Assembly (NCBI GenBank): GCA_037975125.1
Contig: CM075862.1
Location: 40,204,024 to 40,268,023 of the forward strand
Direction: 5' to 3'
From: Latrodectus hesperus
Taxonomy: Eukaryota; Arthropoda; Arachnida; Araneae; Theridiidae
DNA length: 64,000 nucleotides
Shown here piece after piece: positions 42,931-56,267 of this stretch. The notes under the pieces were generated by a model. The model was not told where the DNA came from. It searched no databases and saw only the letters and a program-made list of their open reading frames with translations. Made by a program: the position numbers and the translations under genes. Position 1 is the first letter of the stretch, and every line of letters begins with the position of its first letter.

Positions 42931-43125
42931 TTTCCTGAAGACATTTATCTTTAAATAATTGCCTCGTAAATTGTGCCAGAACAAATTAATTATAACTCAT
43001 TTTTCAACGTATGTAATAAGTATGTCACATTTCTGTGTTTCATGTTTAATAAGATGATTTTTTTATATTTATGCATGGAAAATATTTGATCTGATTATAT
43101 ATATATATAATAATTGTATATATAT
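42931..43125. other. AT-rich spacer ending in an AT tract
   Basis: The last bases before the MITE are alternating AT and may include its target duplication. Confidence 0.5.
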
Positions 43126-43385
43126 GGCACAGGTCACAGATGCCGTATAACCCCAGGACGCTAATTTCTGAATTTTTTTGGTGACAGAAATATTGTCAAG
43201 CTGACGTATTATTACGTCTAATAATGACGTAAATACTAGGGTTGCCAAAACAAAATTTTCTACAAAAATCTTATATGTGTCTATCTATAAGATGTGATAA
43301 AAACCATGTTGCCAAATAAACACGAAAATCCGCCAAAAAATCGCCAAACTCAGAGTTTGACATCCTGGATTACTCGGCTTCTGGG

Positions 43386-43387
<2 letters not shown>
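43126..43387 (+). mobile_element. hAT-like MITE, copy 1
   Basis: 262 bp starting GGCACAGG and ending CTGGGCC. The internal sequence aligns along its whole length, in opposite orientation, with the element at 45082, including CTGAATTTTTTTGG, GACGTAAATACTAGGGTTGC and AAAATCCGCCAAAAAATC. Terminal inverted repeats are diverged. It is flanked on both sides by alternating AT, compatible with an 8-bp target duplication but not provable there. Non-coding; it would need a transposase supplied in trans. Confidence 0.78.

Positions 43388-43418
<31 letters not shown>
43388..43418. repeat. (AT)n microsatellite abutting the MITE
   Basis: About 15 AT units directly beside the element end, followed by an AT palindrome cluster to about 43462. 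Confidence 0.9.
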
Positions 43419-43421
<3 letters not shown>

Positions 43422-44225
43422 ATATAATTCAGTAATATATTATTATATATAATATATTATTGAGCTGGGCATTATAGAATACTTAGCAAATGGTATTTAT
43501 TGTGAACATGAACTAATTCACCCCATAAATATTATACCAAACTTCAATTTTATAATCCCATAATTCAAAAGAGTTCTTACTATAGGATGAAGCAAAAAAC
43601 AGATGCAACATAGTTAATGTTTAATGGGTAATACGAAAGAGAATTTTGGCTTTCTTCTGGCATCGTTAAATAATTTTGGTTTACTTTTGGTTAAATAATT
43701 TGTTTACTATTTTAAAATTATTTTCTTTTATATATTTATTTATCTCTTTTAAGTATTCTAAAAATGTTAGACTAACACAATGAACTGTAACTGGATTCGG
43801 GATAATTAATTATCATAAGATACTTTTTTATATTTCTCAAAGTTTAGTTTTCTGCTTTAAATCCTACAATATGCTTTGAATTCATAGTGCTGTACTCTAC
43901 TTCCCCAACTAATAAGTTTATTAACATATGCTAAGTGAACTTATTCCCTAAAGTAGATATTGTTGATTTTGAACTATTCACATGAATGTTGTTACTTCAT
44001 ATTGGGTCACAATAGCTCATTCAGCATTTAATTTATTCTTTTCGAAAACATTTTCATATGCTTTACGTTTCAGTTATTTATTTTCACTGACAGAAATCAA
44101 AACTGAAGTAAAACCATTTTTTAATCAACTGTATATTTAGCCTTTCAACTATGTACATGACCCAGTAATTTCAAAACATACATGCAATAACAGCTTTAAT
44201 TGTGCTCAAACAGTATTTAACACTT
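43419..44225. other. AT-rich spacer between the inverted MITEs
   Basis: Nothing recognised before the hairpin at 44226. Confidence 0.5.
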
Positions 44226-44291
44226 CAGTGTAAGTTCTTAACAATGCAGATCATTATAAGAAATGATTTGCATTGTTAACAATCTGCACTG
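44226..44291. other. Long imperfect hairpin, miRNA-precursor-like
   Basis: The arms 44226-44255 and 44262-44291 pair over 30 positions with a 6-base loop (ATAAGA). Read as plus-strand RNA there are only two mismatches (A-C and C-C) plus three G-U pairs. The inner 18 bp (TTAACAATGCAGATCATT against AATGATTTGCATTGTTAA) is almost perfect. This size and pairing fit an animal pre-miRNA stem, but a small palindromic MITE remnant would look the same. No family seed was recognised, and the transcribed strand is unknown. Confidence 0.45.
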
Positions 44292-45081
44292 TAAAATTTT
44301 CTAAAATAAACGTTATGTCAGAATTAAATTTCAATGAAGAAACTGCACTAGCTTGAATAATCACTCGTTTCTATATCAGTATTCATTAATTATCAATCAT
44401 TAAAATACTAAAAGCTATTTCACTTTCGTTTTGTTTAAGTAATTACTTATTAACGCTTATATTTTGCTTGATAGACAAACAAAGTTAACATTCTGCTTCA
44501 TTAGCTAAAATCTCCACAAATTTAAGGAGAATACGTCATTTTTAGCAATGAAATTATTATTTTACAAGACATTGTAAATTTACAGGTAAAACTGCTATAA
44601 AAACTCTTAAATGGAGACTATAATCTGTATACGCCATATACATAATGCAAATAGTTTATTATGTTACTAAGAAATATTACTAAAATCCTTGAAATCTTCC
44701 TTTAATTATTTAAATAAAATCTTAAGTCAAAATTGTATTATTGTCTTGTGATGGAGGAAGCCGTCAAGGACAATATAAACTCCATAGATGAGCACATAAG
44801 GATACAAAAAGTTTTCTAGCTGTATATTTTATAAAAAATAATATATGTATCAATGATGTCATTATAATCTATAAGAGCAATTTCTGCGAAAACAAATTCT
44901 TTGTCTCTCTGAAAGCAATTGCTGATGTTAGTTTTCACATTTATTAAATAAATAATTTAATAATATTTTACTTCATGATTTAACAATATTAATTTGAAAC
45001 CAGCGACCGAAATCACCATTATATAGCAACGTTTCATGAATACAGTAACATTTCTTTCACGATCATGCTATCTCTAATCTT
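44292..45081. other. AT-rich spacer between the inverted MITEs
   Basis: A small patch at 44750-44810 is of higher complexity but holds no recognisable coding or repeat signal. Confidence 0.45.
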
Positions 45082-45336
45082 GGCACATGTGCTGTATAAT
45101 CTATTATGCCAAATTCTGAGATTGGTGATTTTTTGGCGGATTTTCTTATGTATCTGGCAACTTGATTTTTATTACGTCATACATATGAAGACCTATAAGA
45201 ATTATGCAGGAAATTCTATTTTGGTAACCCTAATATTTACGTCACCACGTACGTCACGATACTTCATTTTGGTAACATTTCTTCATCGCCAAAAAAATTC
45301 AGAATTTGGAATCATAGATTATACGGTCTCTGTGCC
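45082..45336 (-). mobile_element. hAT-like MITE, copy 2, with terminal inverted repeats
   Basis: 255 bp, GGCAC...GTGCC. Terminal inverted repeats of 38 bp (45082-45119 and 45299-45336) agree at about 31 of 38 positions and share GTATAATCTAT and CCAAATTCTGA. The flanking octamers CTAATCTT (45074-45081) and CTAATATT (45337-45344) differ at one base; an 8-bp duplication is the hAT signature. The 91-codon frame across this element is chance. The element is the inverted relative of the copy at 43126. Confidence 0.85.
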
Positions 45337-46990
45337 CTAATATTTATTATTAACGGAAAGAAGAGGAATTTTCGTCTAATTATAATTATGATGTTTAAAG
45401 TTTGACTGTCTACAAAATTACATTTCCTACTTTTTGAAATATGCAAGTAGATACTCCATAAACACTGACTTGTTCATTGTGTTCAATAAAAAATTTCATA
45501 CACAACTGCCTCATATGTATAAAAAACGTGTGGATTATATAATGCTTCAATACTTGTTCTTTGAAAAAATATGTGCTTACAATAAAGATATAAAATCAGG
45601 GCATGAAAAAACACAAAAAGTTTCAAAACTTTTGGGTTGGTGTGATTCATACATTGAATTTTGACAATTTAACATTCCCATCAAATAATTGTTTTTATTA
45701 ATGTTACCAGATTCTATTGCTTAAGTTTTATTCCTTTATCAAATAAGCACCAAAAAAGTAAAATTCATTTCATTTTTGTTCATCAGAAAAACAGTCATCT
45801 AAATAGAGATCACGTATCTAAAGGTCACCCATTTTTTTTATATACTAAGCCATTTTCATTCGATTCTCCTTAAATACACATATAATGCATGAAAAGCCTT
45901 TGCAAAATTTTTAAAATTTTCTATCAATTTGAACAATGTTTAATATCAAATTTTAAAAAGATTTAATACTATTTTGTTAATTTTGATACATAAATTCTTT
46001 GTGGTAAGCAATGTTATTTTTTTAGAACTAAATGAGCAAGGTATACGTACAAAACTTTTAATTATAATGATTGTTAGATAAATGTAACTTGCAAGATTTA
46101 ATAATTATTTGATAAAAATAAAAATGATTTTTTAAAGGTACATAACATTGTGATATGTAAAGCCTTAAAATTTAAATTTATTAAAACTTTATAAGTTTTC
46201 GTAGATTTGCTGCCTTAAAATCATAATTTAATATTGTTAAAGTGTTCATAATAATAGTTAAATTTTCAATTTATTATATTACAAAATATTTTCATAAATG
46301 TTTTAAGTTTAAAAACTTTCAAGCAAGAAGAAATTTTTGAAGTTAAATTGTAGAATTTTTATAAAGGATTGTGTGCGTGATGATAAATATACAAGTAAAA
46401 TTCTCATAAGGAAATTAGAACTCTTAAAAGGGCAGCTCTTTAAAGATGCATGATTATTAAATGACTGTTAATATTGGATTAAAATTTTAAATAGATTTTT
46501 CGTGAAAAGAAATATAATATTTAATATGTAATAATAAAATTTTCAGTACAGTAATAAAAATAGAGATTTTTATTTGGAAGAAATTTCCACACGAATAAAA
46601 TCTATATTAAGTTCCAAATGATTATCGTGCAAAATTCCTTTTAATGATTTTTTTAAACCATTAATAGTGGCTTTCAAAACTGTTTACCTTAAACGTGAGA
46701 CACACACCATTAAATATAAATAATTTCACATTTTTAAATTAATAAATCCTTTTTTATTTATCAGAAATTAAAAGATAAAATATAATTTTACCTACATAGA
46801 TGAAAATATTAAACTTATAATAAATATATAATATGAATTTAATATAACAGAAAATATTTTCTAATAGTAATTCAATTGCATCATAAATCTTAATATGGAT
46901 AGCAGGTAAATGTTTGGTTAAAATATATTATAATTTCTAAATAATTTTTCCTATTTACGACTGTAGATTTTATAAATATTTGCCAACTTC
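45337..46990. other. AT-rich non-coding stretch
   Basis: A 76-codon frame at 45434-45664 is unrecognised and Lys/Ile/Tyr-rich. Nothing else. Confidence 0.5.
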
Positions 46991-47540
46991 AAATGGAAAC
47001 TGATTAAATATCTCTTAGTCCGTAAATATAATACGTCACAAAGAAGAGCAACCAATAAAGAGCAAAGTAATCCTATAATTTCCCAATTGTACTCTGCTAT
47101 ACGCTCCCCAGTGCTTTAATCAAGTCCTAGTATCCAGAATCAAGCTTAAAGAGAAAAGACGAAGAGAAAAGTCATTGTTCATTATTAGCGTGCTTCACAT
47201 TACCGATATAACAGATTTTGGCCATTAATAAGACTGTTAAGAATAGGGCTCCATCGATGTTGTACTTGCATCTAGTTAACACATCAATGAGAGGGGGTCA
47301 ATGATTTATGCCTTAATTATGCGAACAACTGAACGATATTCCCGCACAAAGCACGTCGGTCAGTAGCTCTTCTGCAACCCCCTTTGGAAACGGTGTCCGC
47401 AAGGTGAGAGGCCAAACCCATTCCAGTCACAGATGGAAGAATTTTATTCACTGCAAGCTTCCATTGATTACAATGGAAAATAGTAGTGGCAGCTGCTGGT
47501 AGGAGGGCAATTCCATAAAGTCGAAGGAAAACTTAACATG
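46991..47540. promoter_or_regulatory. Higher-complexity non-coding island, candidate enhancer
   Basis: About 550 bp standing out from AT-rich flanks, with no meaningful frame. It holds an E-box GCAGCTGC (47489-47496), a CACGTC word near 47353, homeodomain/POU-like words around 47308-47325, and a perfect 8-bp inverted repeat TTCCATTG-ATTA-CAATGGAA (47459-47478). The repeat presents two opposed SOX-type cores (ATCAATG on the minus strand, TACAATG on the plus strand). The regulatory role is inference. Confidence 0.35.
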
Positions 47541-49577
47541 AAAAAGGATGTGAAAAGTGCTTCATACATTCGCAAATATTAGATTTCAATTTACAAACAT
47601 TTTAGACTTTTAATCACTACAAACATAAATCATTAATGTTAAAAAGATAACGTTTGAAACGTAAACCAAACTATGTGAATTTAAATAGTAAGATTAATTA
47701 TTAATTATGTTAATTTAAATGATAATAATTTTAATAGTAAGATTCAATATAAACGTAAATCAAGAACACACATGAAAGTTTATAAAACAATAAAGCAATG
47801 CACATAGATTTGTTTTGAAGAAATCTAATTGTGTGTGTGTATTTTCCTCACAATTAAAAAAGTTCTTCCAAGAAGCACGCTATTAAAGTGTAATAAGCAA
47901 GATGGCAATGGTTGTTTCAATCTTATATTGCCTGCTGAATGCTTGTGAAAAATAGTTGCCTAGTTATTGAATTCATGAATGCTAAGTTTTTGATGATTTC
48001 ACATAAAATATTGGTTATTGTGCTTAGGATAAAAAAATGGAAGCAAAATTACATTAGCATTACCGAGAATGGTTGCAGAGTGTTAAATAAGATTAACGCA
48101 AAATATTACATTCGTATCTTTCAATTATCAGAATTCAAAAGCTTATGTCTAATAAAATATGAACTTTAAGAATGTTTTTTGAAAAAGTGTACGAAATTTT
48201 TATTGTATTCATGAAATTTGTGTTTAAAATGGGAAATGAATAATCATGTATTTACTTCAAAATTGAAGTTTTTCTAATATTTCATTTTTCCTTATAATTT
48301 TTATAACATTACGCAAACTTAATAAACTATACACATATGCATAAAACTAAAATCTGTGTTTAAAGCTTCTTTTAACACATCAAAAAATTTAGGAAAACTT
48401 CAATTTCGAATAATTAAGATAAAAAGAATTTTGAAAAAATAATGAACTGAAACTTCTTTTCCAAAATATTTCGATATGGAATCAGTAGTTTCCTTTAGTA
48501 ACACATTTTGTGCAATATTTTTGTACTTTTTCATGATTTGAAGCAATTGTCTTATACGGTTAAAATATTTTCAGTGGTTGTAAATATTTCAATGATAAGC
48601 CGCTTTTTTTGTATTTCCGAGAAAATGTATTTATCAAAATTTGATTCAACAGTAAAAATTGAGTTAGTAATAAATATTCTAAAACAAATTTTATCTGTAT
48701 AAGAATAATTTTGCTACAATAAATATTTTCAATAGAATATTTAGATTTCCAATTGATTAAAATAAAAAAAAGTATTGTAATATGAAAAATATAAAATAAA
48801 ATGAAAATAGGTAAAAGATAATCAATTAAATTAAGTAGCACGTTTTTGTATTAATTTTACCACTCACATTCTAAATTAGAAGACAATTTTTTGGCCTTGT
48901 TCCTGTTTTGATTACAAATTTATGATTAAATTAAAAAGAAGAATTGAAATATTTCTTTATTTAATATATAAAAACAACTGTTTTTATAAATTATTATTCA
49001 GGTTTCACATATTATATGTGATATACTTAACATTGAATTCTGGAAGTTTGAGCTTAAATTTAATCTTTTATACTTGGAAATTTTGATAATAAGGTTTAAA
49101 ATTTGAAATATTGAAGAGCTTTGGCCTTGATTATGAGTTTCATTATTTTCTTTATTATAATTGTATTTTCGAACTCAAATTTTCTTGGTAATAGTTAGTG
49201 AAACATTATTAATTAGCAATAATTGTAAATTGAAAATATAAATTAATGATAGTCACATAATATACTCGATAATCAAGATTTAAATTCAGTTTATACAAGG
49301 TGATTAATTTCACTAATTCAAGGTAATTAAGGGATTAATTGCACTGTAACGGTACGATTACAGTGAAGTATTTTGACTAAAAGGCTCTAAGTTTGATCCC
49401 AGGCACTACAGAATAACAAAAGATATTGGTTTTCTTCCTCATGCACAAACATCTGTCGTAATGGGTTCTAGGGATTTTTCTAGATACTTTCATTTACAGT
49501 AAATAAATTTGTCCAATTATTTATGAAATGCTCTCTCTAAAGTCAAAATGGTTTATGCATTAACACTTTAGTATAAC
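47541..49577. other. AT-rich stretch
   Basis: Near 49390 GTTTGATCCC resembles a decayed box B and could be an old SINE head, too weak to annotate. Confidence 0.45.
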
Positions 49578-49897
49578 ACACCCTACAAAGTTCAGTTAAC
49601 AATTACCAATATTAGTTTTATTATATTAATATTAATTTTTTTTCGAATCAACATAATATAATTTGACACATGATGATTATGAGAAATGTTACTTTTCATA
49701 TCTACTTTATATTTTAAAACAAGATAGCAATTTTTTTATTGATTTTTTTATATCACAAACTAATTCAAACGTAAATACTTCACATAATTTTCGTTAATTT
49801 TCGTGAACTTAAATCTTTATTTTAATATTATTATGCAAAAAAACTTAATTTTCTATAATACAACCTATAAAATTCAGTTTACAATTAGCAATATTAG
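49578..49897. repeat. Spaced direct repeat, 38-bp units
   Basis: 49578-49615 and 49860-49897 share a 38-base unit (roughly 32 matches) ending CAATATTAG, with a 282-base period. Either a local duplication or two fragments of one dispersed element. Confidence 0.55.
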
Positions 49898-50339
49898 AAT
49901 TTTAATTTACTTAGAGCAATATGCAAGATCGTATTTAATTTGAATAGAAAATTATTTTTTTTAAATTTATGAATAATTAATTTCAATTAAATGCTTTGAT
50001 TATGAGTAAAAGATTCGAGAAACTTCAGGATTCATGAATTATTTAGGAAATAATCTGGGTTTTAAAACTAAATATACTCAGTATTCAACTCATTTTTACT
50101 TAAAAACTTCAAAATCAAAAATTTATTTAATGGTTGTCAACCATACATCTCACTGTATGCAGTGAAGACATTACCTCACTCTATTGAAAAATGGAATACA
50201 TAAATTCTGAATTAAGTAACTAGTTACTTATTCCACTTTAAATAATATCTCATTGTATTTTTGAAATAAATTGCAACAAATTATGTCATATTTCTTTCAA
50301 TTAATCACAAAATTGCTTATAAAAAGCAAGGATTTTCGC
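49898..50339. other. AT-rich non-coding stretch
   Basis: Nothing recognised. Confidence 0.5.
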
Positions 50340-50720
50340 AGAATTATCTTTCACTTCGTCAGATGCGTCATTCTAAGAAAAAGGGTAAGAAAAAAACTTG
50401 CAAGAAGTTTCCACGAAGCAACTTAAGTGTGTTGAATTTCTCGACTCAAAGCTTTGGAAGAAGCGATCTGAAAAAGACAAATCGGCTTAAGACCGTCTTT
50501 ACTGTTCCGTAATTCCTTTCGACTCCTTACCCACGTGAAATATACTGGAATGAGGGGTAATTGGGCGTAAGTTACGACTCCATTTCGAAGGGAGTACGCT
50601 TCCAGATATTTGTCAAATTTTATGTCCCTTGTGTTGTATTTTTTCCTGTAAAGGAATTGTAGATTTACAATGTTCAAAACAAAAAAGGAAGTGTGCAACG
50701 TGACATTTATTTTACGATCT
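50340..50720. other. Higher-complexity island with an unrecognised 100-codon frame
   Basis: The minus strand is open from 50725 to 50423 (MEDRKINVTL at its start) with a mixed amino-acid composition, unlike the Lys/Ile/Phe-rich chance frames elsewhere. I recognise no domain, signal peptide or membrane segment in it. The complexity of the DNA could equally be that of a conserved non-coding element. No splice or promoter evidence favours a gene. Confidence 0.3.
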
Positions 50721-51567
50721 TCCATGGTAAAATTTTTATATAGATTTTATTTTAAAATAAACTTTCCCTTTAATACATTTGTAGTAGGAAATTTTCTTAA
50801 TTTATTAATTGTATGTGTGGCTTAATTTTTAAACTTTTTGTAATTTTAAATGGAAATGGTAGTTATGGAAATATCTAAAATGGTGAAATTTTGAAAATTA
50901 AATCACATATATAATTGATAAATTAAGTCAATTTTCTAAAATACTTTCCGAAGATTTTTTTAAGAAACAATTTATAGATCTGCAGTACATAGAAAAAATA
51001 ATTATATCGATATAGTATCAATTAAAATGTAAAAATATTAGATTTTAGTTAATGTAAGGAATATTTTATGAAATGTTTTGACTATTGATTAAAATTATGT
51101 CTTCCTGTGCTTTCCAGTTTTGATGATTTGAGTTAAAATTTATCTTGAATTATTCATTTATGAAGTTTTATTTTCTTAAAAGTTCATCGGTTGTGAGAAA
51201 TCATGTAAAAAATTGTAAATTTTTGGACTATAAAAATTTTTACATTATATAAAAATAAGTTATACTTTAAGAATAAATGCTTTTACAGTTTAAAAAAAGG
51301 TGATATATTTCAGAACATAAATTCATTTTATAAAATAATTTATAGTGTAAAATAATCCAAGTTCTGATTTTGAAAACATTAATAAGTTTTCATTTAAATT
51401 TTACTAATTTATTTCCTTTATAAAAATAAATTTGAGATACGCAGTTAAAGTTTTCGGAATCCTCAAATAAAGAAGTTATTTCTTATTTATTGCACTATTA
51501 AAATAAATAAAATGATTAAAAATTACATTCTCTGTTTTTGTAGTCTTTGATGAAGTATTGAAAAAAA
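50721..51567. other. AT-rich non-coding stretch
   Basis: Nothing recognised. Confidence 0.5.
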
Positions 51568-51609
51568 AAATGCAATAAGTCTGGTGAAAATTAAATGCAA
51601 TAAGTCTGG
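51568..51609. repeat. Short tandem duplication
   Basis: AAATGCAATAAGTCTGG occurs at 51568-51584 and 51593-51609, period 25. Confidence 0.85.
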
Positions 51610-52322
51610 ACAGTAATGAAAATAAATATCAAGAAACATCAAAAATTGAAACATAATTTTAATTGTGTTTAATTTAATTTCAACTTCCTTATTTAATGGC
51701 TCCAATTTATAAATCAACAAAGTTTGTCGATAATTGGTCAAATTTACCTATAAATAAAATTATTGAAGCTGAAAAATATATATATATACATAAAAAGTTC
51801 AAAATTATATATTTTTAATGCTTAGTTGAATTATTAATTACTGTTTTCACTGAATATTTCCCGTGAAAATTAATTTCATTTCCTCTCAAGAAAAATTAAA
51901 ACTGCACACCTGTCTAGAAAGCGAGTAAACTATTCAAAATCTTCAAAACATATGAATTATTTTAAAAAATATTTAAAATATTCTTTAATTTACAAGATAT
52001 TTTGGAGCTTCATTTATAATAATATTAAATTTTTTGAGTAACTAATAATTAACTGTAAAGCAAGGTAAAATATTAATTTAAGTCTTGAGAAATTTTTAGC
52101 ACTTCACTGTCAGTAAAGTAAATATATATTTTCACTTGATTTTAATAATCGGTACAAATAACAGAAATAGTTCCGAATGTACAAATATAATTTTAAATCA
52201 TTTATTGACCAACATAAATTTTAATTTGTGTTTATTTAAACATAAAGTGGTTTGCCTCAGTTTTTGTTTCATAAATTGAGACAAATTAAGCATTTAATAA
52301 TAGTAGCAAATGTTTTTGAAGT
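51610..52322. other. AT-rich non-coding stretch
   Basis: A short AT run lies at about 51777. Nothing else. Confidence 0.5.
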
Positions 52323-52416
52323 AGAAAAGAGAAAGAGAGAGAGAGGGGGGATCTTTTTCTTTTCTTTTTCCATTCTCCTTCTTTTTCTTTCTCTTTTCAC
52401 TCTCTTCTTTTTTCTT
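52323..52416. repeat. Adjacent polypurine and polypyrimidine tracts
   Basis: About 29 purines (GA-rich, ending in GGGGGG) are followed at once by about 64 almost pure pyrimidines. The halves are partly self-complementary, so a hairpin or triplex-type structure is possible. Charged frames read here on both strands are artefacts of the skew. Confidence 0.85.
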
Positions 52417-54190
<1,774 letters not shown>

Positions 54191-54589
54191 TTAGTTAACT
54201 TATTTAAAACTTTCCCTCTTATGATAAATAAGTTTCCCAAACATTTAAATATGTTACGAGTTTTTTTCAATTTATATAACAATTAAATATGAAATTTGTG
54301 GAATGATTTAAGTGCAAATATATAAAGATTTTTTTATATATTTTTACTTATTTATATTTTTATACAATGCATTTTTGGTATATAAAATGCATTTGTATTA
54401 CAAATATTTTAATAATTAACTTCAACAGTTACTAATTAGAATGCATATAAATTTTATATATATTTAATGGTTTTACTTAAAGTAATAATCCAAAGCTGAT
54501 ATACAAAAGGCCTGTTATTTAAATTGTCAAAGATTATTTGAATAGATTTCTCAGCTTCTTTCTTAAAATTGAAGTTTCTATTGAAGCAC

Positions 54590-54698
54590 TTGATCATGTT
54601 TCAAACTCATGAAACAGATTCCTAATTTCGAGTCATGATCAAATGCAAGTGTCAACACTTGAGCTAGTATTTTAACTCAAGTGTTGACACTTGCATTT
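54590..54698. repeat. Tandem cluster of inverted repeats with a 23-bp perfect hairpin
   Basis: 54641-54663 and 54676-54698 are perfect 23-bp inverted arms around a 12-base loop (CTAGTATTTTAA). Each arm has its own internal palindrome, AAGTGT...ACACTT. Just upstream TTGATCATG (54590-54598) pairs with CATGATCAA (54634-54642), enclosing a smaller GTTTCA/TGAAAC hairpin. No A-tail or target-site duplication was seen. Confidence 0.85.
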
Positions 54699-56195
54699 AT
54701 ATCAGCTAACAAACTCTATAAAATAAATTTAAAAGGAAAGTATTCACGCAACATTTTATGTTTTTATTGTTTGTGTTGTTAATTTCAATACCAAAATCAC
54801 GTGTTTAGTAGAAAAGCAAAATTTACCGACAAGAAAAATTTCCTAAAATGAAAGAACTGTTAGTTACGTGTTCACAAATCACAAATAGTGACTCATATAA
54901 TTCTTCATACTTATGCCACGCCACATCAGAGAAGAATCCTTCGAAGCTTTCAAAAAGCATACGATCTCTTAGTGTAAATGCTTAGGTGAAAAAACTGGTT
55001 TCGGCCAAGCTAATTTCTGGGAATGATGTCTTTTCATCAAAGACTGGTAAGATTTAATTAGAAAAAACAACAAATGTTTCATTTGAACATTTTTAAATAG
55101 ATGATTACATGTATTTTTATATAAATGATTATTTAAAATTTTGAATAAAACAATATATTGCTGAAAAATTTAGATTTTTTTCGTTACATCTCTAATATAA
55201 AGGCTATTACAATATGTGCTGATAAAAATGGTTATGTGTAGCTTACATTGAACTTTGATAGCAAATGGCAAGGACAGTTTCTTAAATTAACAGACAATAA
55301 CGTTCATTTATTATCTGAAATATATTATATTCATGCAAATCAAAATTTGGATAATGCGGGTGTCGGGTCACCTTCAACTTGTTTTACGCCTCTCAGCCAC
55401 ACTTGTTGAAGACTCAGCATTGTCCTGTTAAAAATATATTCTGAAAACTATAGAGTAAAAATCAAGGCAATTAGCTACGGAATTGTTACATTGCTCAACT
55501 GTAATCTCTAGTGCTAATAAAAGTGCTATGATGAAGGTCTAAAATCAAAATAAATAATTAAATATGTATATACACCAATATTGAAATGAAGCAGCGTATC
55601 GATTTATATGGTGTGTAAAAATGAAATTTCGATCTTCACTCAGAGTACAAATAATTTATGAATTTAAACTGAATATTTTTAATAGCCATTTGACATCACC
55701 CATCATCTTCATTTGGGTTTCAAACAATAGTCAATAAAACTTTCAAGGCGAATATGTTTGTTATGTCAGACTCCCTGATTAGTATTTTCAGTGTTTATTT
55801 TATGATGTAGTACTTTTAGTGTTAAACCTCTCTGGCCTGTGATGTCATTAGATCTGGTTTCGAATTTCTTCAAATTGTAATTCGGAAGATAATGCAGCTC
55901 AACGATGAATCAATGCATTATTTTGCTATTTCATGTATTGCCTATTAGAAATTTATTTAAAAGTAAATAAAAAAACGAGCCACACTCCAAACAAATTCTC
56001 TGCAGATCATTTACTTATTTGTGTAGCTTTAATTTTAATCTTCACTGAATATTTTTAAAATAATGAATACCCTAAGTTTTACTTATTTGATTTGATAAGC
56101 TTATTTAAGTACTTTAAGATCAGAAATTTCTCATTATTCAAATAGATAATGCAGTAAACCTATGTATAAAAAACAGTTCATTCTGGAAACCATGC
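54699..56195. other. Mostly AT-rich stretch
   Basis: Two short patches of higher complexity, about 54900-55040 and 55350-55440, have no open frame or repeat signature I can name. Confidence 0.45.
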
Positions 56196-56267
56196 GTTCA
56201 CCTTCGCATTTCACTATTCAGTTCAGTTCAGTTGAAACAGTTCACCTTCGCATTTCACTATTCAGTT
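56196..56267. repeat. Tandem duplication with pentamer expansion
   Basis: A 28-base unit beginning GTTCACCTTCGCATTTCACT occurs at 56196-56223 and exactly again at 56240-56267 (period 44), with CAGTT repeats between. Exact identity points to a recent event. Confidence 0.9.

Noticed and set aside
45065..45340. 91-codon plus-strand frame
   Set aside because: It spans the whole MITE at 45082-45336 and resembles no transposase; chance frame in a non-coding element.
49340..49470. Possible SINE with box B-like GTTTGATCCC
   Set aside because: Only one weak box, no box A at proper spacing, no body match to other copies.
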